Part shown: one piece after another, positions 60,401-64,000 of the stretch
How positions within the stretch are numbered: the first letter of the stretch is position 1
Layout: each line of letters opens with the position of its first letter
Assembly (NCBI GenBank): GCA_916610825.1
Contig: OU744448.1
Location: 2,157,501 to 2,221,500, forward strand
Source: Haliclystus octoradiatus
Lineage: Eukaryota > Cnidaria > Staurozoa > Stauromedusae > Haliclystidae
Reading direction: 5' to 3'
DNA: 64,000 nt
The notes under the pieces: generated by a model
Seen by the model: the letters and a program-made list of their open reading frames with translations, nothing else
Databases searched by the model: none
Told to the model about the DNA's origin: nothing
Translations under genes and position numbers: made by a program

Positions 60401-63400
60401 CAAGTTTGCAGACCAGTATAGGAATAGAGTCAAAGATCATAAATATATAAATATTTTTAGAACATTTATTAATTTTTAATTTGAACATGGTTGCATGACA
60501 CAACCAAAACGTTGTTATAGCACTATCTATTAAAGTATTAATTTATTATTTTTATAATAATAAAATATGATTAAATTTAATTTCTCGTCTTTTCTGATCA
60601 ATTGTATGTTAAGGAAGATTCTGATAATATATCATTTTTGCATTCAATTTAGAAATCAGTATTAGCATCTCTATATAGCTCTGCTGGTTCTGTTATGGAG
60701 GTATGTATAGTATTAGTATAGCTGTCATTATTAACCAGTCATTTTGTTATTTTGACGTTGATGCCCTTCAAGTCTCCTCGATTGGCTGAGGTCAATAAGC
60801 TTTAGGTCCTGAGACAACAACGGCAACATTTGCGTGACTCTTAAATCCTTCAAAAATCTTTGTCATTTAGCCGCAATGATCTTTTGATTTTGTCTGATGT
60901 GTTGGATAGTGTATTTTATTTTTAGCATTCTCCTCCTGAAAAAAATCCATGAGTTTATAAGCAGTTTCATGAACATCATGAACAGTTCATTAAATTTTTA
61001 TGAACATTTTATGGACATTTCTTGATTGGTTCATGAACTGGTTCATGAATGTGAAATTGCCTGAAAGTTTATAAACATTTCATGAACTTTTAGGCAATTT
61101 CACATTCATGAACTCATGAACTTTGTCATTCTTTCAAACCATTATATTCGAAATTTGTTAAACCCTTTCAATGTTGTGGCTTCTCCATAGCTTCATCTTA
61201 GCTCAATCAAGAACATTTGCGTCTTTCTAAAAAAATCGGGTCCATGTAGCCTCTCTTGAAAAGACTGCCCCAAAAGAGGAAAATACACGTCAGATTGTTT
61301 TGATTAACAAACAGTGGAATCATTTTAAACCTTTTACAGTTTGAATATTATCCAGATACTAATTGTTATGGCTTGTAATCCTATCGCACACACACCTAAT
61401 TGATATATCACAAAGGCGATTGATATACTGTAAAATTACTTGCTAGATTTGAGAAAAAATGCAATTTATATTTTAATTTTAATCTTTTCAGCATCATCAT
61501 TTTGCACAAGCAATGTGTATTATTAACTCTGAAGGGTGTAATGTATTTGAAAGTCTAGCCAATAAGGTAAGTTTTACAGTTGTTATTAAATAGATTGAGT
61601 AAATCTTTGACATATGAGCCATAATATTGTAACTTTGTGTTAAAATGACACAATTTTGATCACAAAGTTTAGTAATAAAAATATTTTCATTTTGAGCTTA
61701 CTAGTTATAGATCAAATTAACACTTGAGCAATTGCTCATGGCTTATCCGTAAGCATTCATTGGGTCTCATGACTCAATTTTCATATTTAAATGAATTCAT
61801 ATTTCACAGAAAGTATTTAATGCTTCTTTAATTACTTTATAATAATAATATAATTTTATTTATTTCAACTCGCATTCTACTACATGTACGTAAAATACAG
61901 CAGTTGCCAAAATAGGCACGTTTTACAGGATGGTGAGATAAATTGCTTTTTGTATATTTTTTGTAAACAGATCACATACTTTGGTTAATCTACCAGCGAT
62001 TATACTGTATTCAATATTATAATATAGAACGAGTGAAACTTTCATTAAAACCCAAATATATCGAGACGTTATCAACAAAATACCACACAAAACATTCATC
62101 AATTTGTAATTCGATATGAATTTAAATGTCATGATTCGGCTTTTGACGAGTGGTAACCTCAGGGGTAAACATAAATATTGCTTTGAGGCATGGTTCGACA
62201 ATTCAAGTTTTTCTTATATTGAACGATGCGCGTAATAATTCATTCAATCATGATCATAAATTAATGGGCAAGGATTTATTGAAAATGTATATCATATTTT
62301 TATTTTATACCTTGAGTATTAAACACATTCTTGTGCAAGATGGGTAATATAAAAACGAGTGCTGTGTCATCAGGCACTCAAAACGCTTCAGAAAATCATT
62401 CGCTAACACTGCTTATGATTTTCTTACACCTTCCTCGTGCCTCGTGACGCAACCCTTGTGTTTATATACCGTAACCCACATTGCACAAAAAGTGTTTGAT
62501 ATTTGTATAATAATAATAAATTAAAATAAAATAAAATTATAGAGAGTGTAAACTCAGATACATATATAATGTAAAGTGCTCAAAATGATGAAGCAAAGCT
62601 TTTTATCCGTTACTCGGAGTTTCACGCGCTTAATTGAGATCTTCAGACGGTAATACATGTATTATTTTGTTACCGTCTGAAGATCCCAGTTAAACGCGTG
62701 AAGCTCCGAGTAACGGAAAAAGGTTTTGCCTCATTTGTTTCTTATTGTATTGGCATAATATAATTGTTTATGTTTGTTTAATGTAATTGTTTGTTTTATA
62801 TAATTGTTCATGTTTGTTTAATGTAATTGTTTGTTTTATATAATTGTTTATGTTTGTTTGATGTAATTGTTTGTTTTATATAATTGTTTATGTTTGTTTG
62901 ATGTAATTGTTTGTTTTATATAATTGTTTATGTTTGTTTAATGTATGTAATTGTTTGTTTTATATAATTGTTTATGTTTGTTTAATGTAATTGTTTGTTT
63001 TATATAATTGTTTATGTTTGTTTAATGTAATTGTTTGTTTTATACAATTGTTTATGTTTGTTTAATGTAATTGTTTGTTTTATATAATTGTTTATGTTTG
63101 TTTTATATAATTGTTTATGTTTGTTTAATGTATGTAATTGTTTGTTTGATATAATTGTTTATGTTTGTTTAATGTAATTGTTTGTTTTATATAATTGTTT
63201 ATGTTTGTTTAATGTAATTGTTTGTTTTATATAATTGTTTATGTTTGTTTAATGTAATTGTTTGTTTTATATAATTGTTTATGTTTGTTTAATGTAATTG
63301 TTTGTTTTATATGATTGTTTATGTTTGTTTAATGTAATTGTTTGTTTGATATAATTGTTTATGTTTGTTTGATGTAATTGTTTGTTTTATATAATTGTTT

Positions 63401-63639
63401 ATGTTTGTTTAATGTATGTAATTGTTTGTTTGATATAATTGTTTATGTTTGTTTAATGTAATTGTTTGTTTTATATAATTGTTTATGTTTATTTAATGTA
63501 ATTGTTTGTTTAGTATAATTGTTTGTTTGTATTTTATAGGAATACGGTTCTGCTTTAGATTTAATGCAACATATCATATTAGCAACAGACCTTGGCACGC
63601 ATTTCCAAATTATTCCCCAAATAGAACAGATGGTACAAG
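39768..63639 (+). CDS. PDE2A: PDE2A-like cGMP-stimulated phosphodiesterase (5' and 3' incomplete)
   Basis: Exons: 39768-39857, 41408-41508, 41957-42045, 42699-42754, 43619-43672, 44266-44338, 45262-45314, 45925-45999, 46824-46865, 47974-48045, 48549-48600, 49338-49437, 50234-50345, 51242-51281, 51793-51856, 52780-52861, 53873-53930, 55409-55490, 56023-56057, 57292-57404, 57523-57600, 57802-57927, 58523-58593, 59154-59276, 60077-60164, 60653-60700, 61492-61566, 63540-63639. All 28 join in phase, giving about 717 codons. The product aligns along its length with human PDE2A: N-terminal helical region, GAF-A, GAF-B and the catalytic domain up to [12 protein letters not shown]. The enzyme hydrolyses cAMP and cGMP, and cGMP binding to a GAF domain activates it. 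The initiator exon and the second half of the catalytic domain are not in view. The high exon number matches the many-exon vertebrate gene. Confidence 0.92.
39914..40086. repeat. Inverted-repeat element of the AAAACCATGAAAA family
   Basis: The left end ACACCAAAACCATGAAAATG and the right end TTTTCATGATTTTGGTGTTG are inverted. Relatives at 41563-41733, 45404-45870, 53480-53640 and 58043-58188; partial at 5826 and 49500. Confidence 0.7.
40228..40404. mobile_element. TA-type MITE, GTAACCTGCTTAAGTGCA family
   Basis: Left GTGTAACCTGCTTAAGTGCA and right TGCACATAAGTGGGTTACAC are inverted. Same family as the outer element at 49834-50211 and the older copy at 7560-7730. Confidence 0.65.
41563..41733. 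repeat. AAAACCATG-family element, decayed
   Basis: Left ACATCAAAACCATG, internal TGAAAACACCATAAAAATG, right CACTCTTTTCCATTG with TTTTTGTGTC. Ends are worn. Confidence 0.55.
42801..43275. repeat. 70-bp tandem repeat, ~7 units, derived from the 180-bp MITE
   Basis: Units begin at 42801, 42871, 42941, 43011, 43081, 43151 and 43221. Each reads ATACAGTCAAACATGTTATA then CACCTCTATGCAGTGGCCAC and CTGTCTATAGTGGTCATTAT. This is the left half of the 180-bp MITE repeated head to tail. Units differ by only a few bases. Confidence 0.92.
44498..44682. mobile_element. 180-bp-family MITE in PDE2A intron
   Basis: TA-flanked, left CAGTTAAATCTGTTACAGCA and right TATATCCAGGTTTCACTG. Full length, moderately diverged. 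Confidence 0.75.
44884..45032. mobile_element. piggyBac-like MITE, right end decayed
   Basis: Left TTAA then AGGCATAAAATTGACC; right GGTCAATTTTATACC without a clear TTAA. Related to 24734-24866. Confidence 0.6.
45404..45870. repeat. AAAACCATG-family element interrupted by other repeats
   Basis: The left half (ATGCCATGAAAGTGTTGTGA) ends near 45475 and the right half (GAAAACCATGAAATTTCACA) resumes near 45838. The insert includes the element at 45659-45822. Confidence 0.55.
45659..45822. mobile_element. 164-bp inverted-repeat element
   Basis: Ends AGGGTTCGACAAAAG and CTTTTGTCGAACCCT, perfect over 15 bp, with inner GGATCC words. A diverged relative is at about 52970-53110. Superfamily unknown. 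Confidence 0.7.
45925..50345 (+). CDS. PDE2A: PDE2A GAF-A domain exons
   Basis: Exons 45925-45999, 46824-46865, 47974-48045, 48549-48600, 49338-49437, 50234-50345. [20 protein letters not shown] and [11 protein letters not shown] match human RCCLLLVSEDN...[35 protein letters not shown] then [20 protein letters not shown] matches human [34 protein letters not shown]. In human PDE2A GAF-A mainly serves dimerisation. The 52-base exon at 48549 is needed to keep phase and reads [18 protein letters not shown]. Confidence 0.88.
46074..46253 (-). mobile_element. 180-bp-family MITE, well preserved
   Basis: TA flanks on both sides; left CAGTGAAACCTGTATATAAC, right TATAACAGGTTTGACTG. One of the two best copies for a consensus. 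Confidence 0.85.
48225..48480 (+). mobile_element. tRNA-derived SINE family B with octamer tail
   Basis: A-box-like GCCGTAGTGCAGTTGTTACG and B-box-like GGCTGGGCTCAATCCC, then GGTTGGTGTCAGGAAGGTCA and a tail of about 11 units alternating AATCAACT and AACCAACT. Relatives: 52575-52755 (minus) and 7105-7275 (plus). The GTCAGGAAGGGCATC body word recurs in SINEs and RTE-type LINE tails of other animals (from memory). Confidence 0.7.
49834..50211. mobile_element. TA-type MITE carrying a nested TTAA MITE
   Basis: Outer ends CAGTGGAACCTGCTTAA and TTAATTAGGTTGCACTG, TA on both sides (49832-49833, 50212-50213). A piggyBac-like element occupies 49851-50049. Confidence 0.75.
49851..50049. mobile_element. 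piggyBac-like MITE nested in another MITE
   Basis: 199 bp, ends AGGGGCAAAATTGACCGG and CCGGTCATTTTTGTTCCT, TTAA at 49847-49850 and 50050-50053. Removing it leaves CCTGCTTAAGTGCAATTTGG, which matches the uninterrupted family copy at 40228. Confidence 0.85.
50702..51076 (-). mobile_element. SINE family A, full copy with 10-bp TSD
   Basis: Flanked by TCAGATAGTT at 50692-50701 and 51077-51086. The minus strand has a tRNA-like head (TTAGCTCAGATGGCAGAGCA, then TGTGGCTCAAATCC), body and a short A-rich tail. It sits inside an older repeat whose uninterrupted relative is at about 6110-6290. Confidence 0.8.
51242..57600 (+). CDS. PDE2A: PDE2A GAF-B domain exons
   Basis: Exons 51242-51281 through 57523-57600. 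[13 protein letters not shown] (human LLQVAKNLFTHL), [107 protein letters not shown]. The last carries the NKX(n)F(D/E) signature that marks cGMP-binding GAF domains; N, K, F, D and E are all present. In human PDE2A, GAF-B binds cGMP and switches the enzyme on, so this copy is likely responsive as well. The final exon ([20 protein letters not shown]) is the linker helix LH1. Confidence 0.92.
51344..51520 (-). mobile_element. 180-bp-family MITE, well preserved
   Basis: TA flanks (51342-51343, 51521-51522); left CAGTGAAACCTGTATATAAC, right TATAACAGGTTTGACTG. Very close to the 46074 copy. Confidence 0.85.
52575..52755 (-). mobile_element. SINE family B, minus-strand copy
   Basis: On the minus strand: GTAGCCTTGGTGTAGTTGTT (A box), GGGGTTCAAACCCTGGCAG (B box), then CACTATTGGTTGGTGTCATG and AAGGGCATCTGGCC. 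It ends about 25 bp before the PDE2A exon at 52780. Confidence 0.75.
53480..53640. repeat. AAAACCATG-family element
   Basis: Contains TGGTGAAAACACCACGAAAT, ATGCCATGAAAAAGTTTGAA and ACCATGCGAACACTATGAAA. Ends are worn. Confidence 0.5.
53963..54112. repeat. TTCATGAAC-family inverted repeat
   Basis: Left CCCTTGCAAAATACTGTTTA, centre GTTCATGAACAGTTCATGAA, right TTTTTGCATGGGC. Matches 56482-56596 with more decay. Confidence 0.6.
54290..54466 (+). mobile_element. 180-bp-family MITE
   Basis: Left CAGTCAAACCTGTTATACCG, right TATATACAGGTTTCACTG followed by TA. Full length. Confidence 0.75.
54525..55054. mobile_element. ~530-bp hAT-like nonautonomous element
   Basis: Ends TAGGGATGCGAATCGA and TCGATTCACATCCCTA, with further ATTCGATT/AATCGAAT subterminal words. 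Flanks TTTCAGC and ATTCAGC form a near-match duplication of about 7-8 bp. No transposase is recognised inside. Confidence 0.65.
55640..55728 (+). repeat. 180-bp MITE, right half only
   Basis: CCTGTATATACAGGCCACCT through TATATACAGGTTTCACTA; the left half is absent. Confidence 0.6.
56482..56596. repeat. TTCATGAAC-family inverted repeat, best copy
   Basis: Left CCCTACGAAAAACAGTTCAG, right CTGAACTGTTTTTCGCAGGG; arms extend about 30 bp with few mismatches. Other copies at 1885-2105, 8467, 11283, 48630, 51930-52110, 53963, 60950-61125 and 63660-63915. Confidence 0.75.
56886..57058 (+). mobile_element. 180-bp-family MITE running into a minisatellite
   Basis: Left CAGTCAAACTTGTTATAACG; the right end is cut at TTATATACAGG. 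The 17-bp tandem repeat starts about 60 bp downstream. Confidence 0.65.
57118..57203. repeat. 17-bp tandem repeat, ~5 units
   Basis: Units of GACCATTATAAACAGGT at 57135, 57152, 57169 and onward. The word matches the internal motif of the 180-bp MITE (GACCACTATAGACAGGT). Confidence 0.85.
57802..63639 (+). CDS. PDE2A: PDE2A catalytic domain, first half
   Basis: Exons 57802-57927, 58523-58593, 59154-59276, 60077-60164, 60653-60700, 61492-61566, 63540-63639. [18 protein letters not shown] holds the catalytic His of YHN and a first metal His. [19 protein letters not shown] is the HD metal motif of class I phosphodiesterases. [20 protein letters not shown] and [18 protein letters not shown] follow, as in human [33 protein letters not shown] is the last block seen. 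The second metal Asp and the nucleotide-selecting Gln lie downstream, outside the window. The linker exon 57802 is longer in Thr/Leu-rich sequence than in human and poorly conserved. Confidence 0.93.
58043..58188. repeat. AAAACCATG-family element, best copy
   Basis: 146 bp; CATTACCAACACCAAAACCA at the left is inverted at the right as TGGTTTTGGCGTTGTAATG. Inner words GTTGTGAAAACACCATGAAA and CCATGAAATTTCACTC repeat in the other copies. Confidence 0.75.
62578..62745. repeat. Foldback element, copy 3
   Basis: GCTTTTTATCCGTTACTCGG and CCGAGTAACGGAAAAAGG arms, with CTTCAGACGGTAA / TTACCGTCTGAAG at the centre, as in 30363-30541. It directly precedes the 40-bp minisatellite. Confidence 0.85.
62758..63534. 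repeat. 40-bp minisatellite, ~19 units, ending at a 3' splice site
   Basis: The unit is two related 20-mers: TAATTGTTTATGTTTGTTTA then ATGTAATTGTTTGTTTTATA. Variants include 44-bp units and a 20-bp deletion. The array ends about 5 bp before the acceptor TATAG at 63535-63539 of the PDE2A exon. Confidence 0.93.
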
Positions 63640-64000
63640 GTTTGTTAAATAAAAATACATCAAATTGATATACTTCATGAACAATTCTTGATTGCTGTAA
63701 TTAATAACTGCGATTTCATAGTAGTTAAAGATTAGATCAGGTTGTAGAATCTTATTTGGAAGGCCATGCAAACAAATTTGTTAAGCTCATTAACTGTCCA
63801 TGAACATCCTGAATTATTCATGACAGTTCATGAACGTTAAATGACCCAATTTTCATAAATGTTTTTCATGAACTGTTCATGAACATTTTACGTTCATGAA
63901 CTGTTTTCAAAAGGGAGAGCTTGATAAAATGGCGACCGCTGGGACTGCCGGTTGCAGAAAGTTTTGTAGAACAGGATTGTATTTTCTTAATTGATAACTG

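Noticed and set aside
62758-63534. Array considered as CRISPR-like
   Set aside because: Head-to-tail units with no unique spacers, in an animal intron; a minisatellite.

Overview
The window is eukaryotic, AT-rich animal DNA: GT-AG introns of roughly 0.1 to 4 kb, protein-like exons with consistent phases, and a dense load of LINEs, SINEs and short DNA transposons. The two genes recognised from memory of their human counterparts (PDZD8 and PDE2A) are animal genes. Intron size and repeat style suggest an invertebrate, but I cannot name the species.

Layout. 1-1545 (- strand) is the 5' end of an LTR retrotransposon, probably Bel/Pao, running off the left edge. 3255-3446 (- strand) is a possible first coding exon of an unidentified gene that would diverge from PDZD8 across a 235-bp gap. 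3682-31025 (+) is a PDZD8-like gene in about 17 exons: N-terminal membrane anchor, SMP domain, degenerate C2, PDZ, C2, C1 zinc finger and C-terminal helix. In human, PDZD8 is an ER-anchored lipid-transfer protein of membrane contact sites. 31026-39767 is mainly intergenic, with LINE, MITE and Penelope remains. 39768-63639 (+) is a PDE2A-like cyclic nucleotide phosphodiesterase: 28 visible exons covering the N-terminal region, GAF-A, GAF-B and the first half of the catalytic domain. Its first exon was not found and its 3' end lies beyond the window. Nothing in the sequence ties the two genes together beyond tandem order on one strand.

Introns hold most of the unusual content: a ~180-bp TA-target MITE family with about ten copies; TTAA-flanked piggyBac-like MITEs, one nested in another element; a hAT-like MITE with perfect 31-bp inverted repeats and an exact 8-bp target duplication inside a SINE; foldback repeats; at least two tRNA-derived SINE families; CR1/L2-like LINE pieces; and several minisatellites, three of which look like tandem expansion of pieces of dispersed repeats. 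Two MITEs sit within the first bases of PDZD8 introns 6 and 7. A 40-bp minisatellite of about 780 bp runs up to a PDE2A 3' splice site.

I found no rRNA, true tRNA gene, CRISPR array or bacterial-type operon, and no convincing new multi-gene system. All calls come from reading the sequence and comparing with remembered protein families; no search was run.
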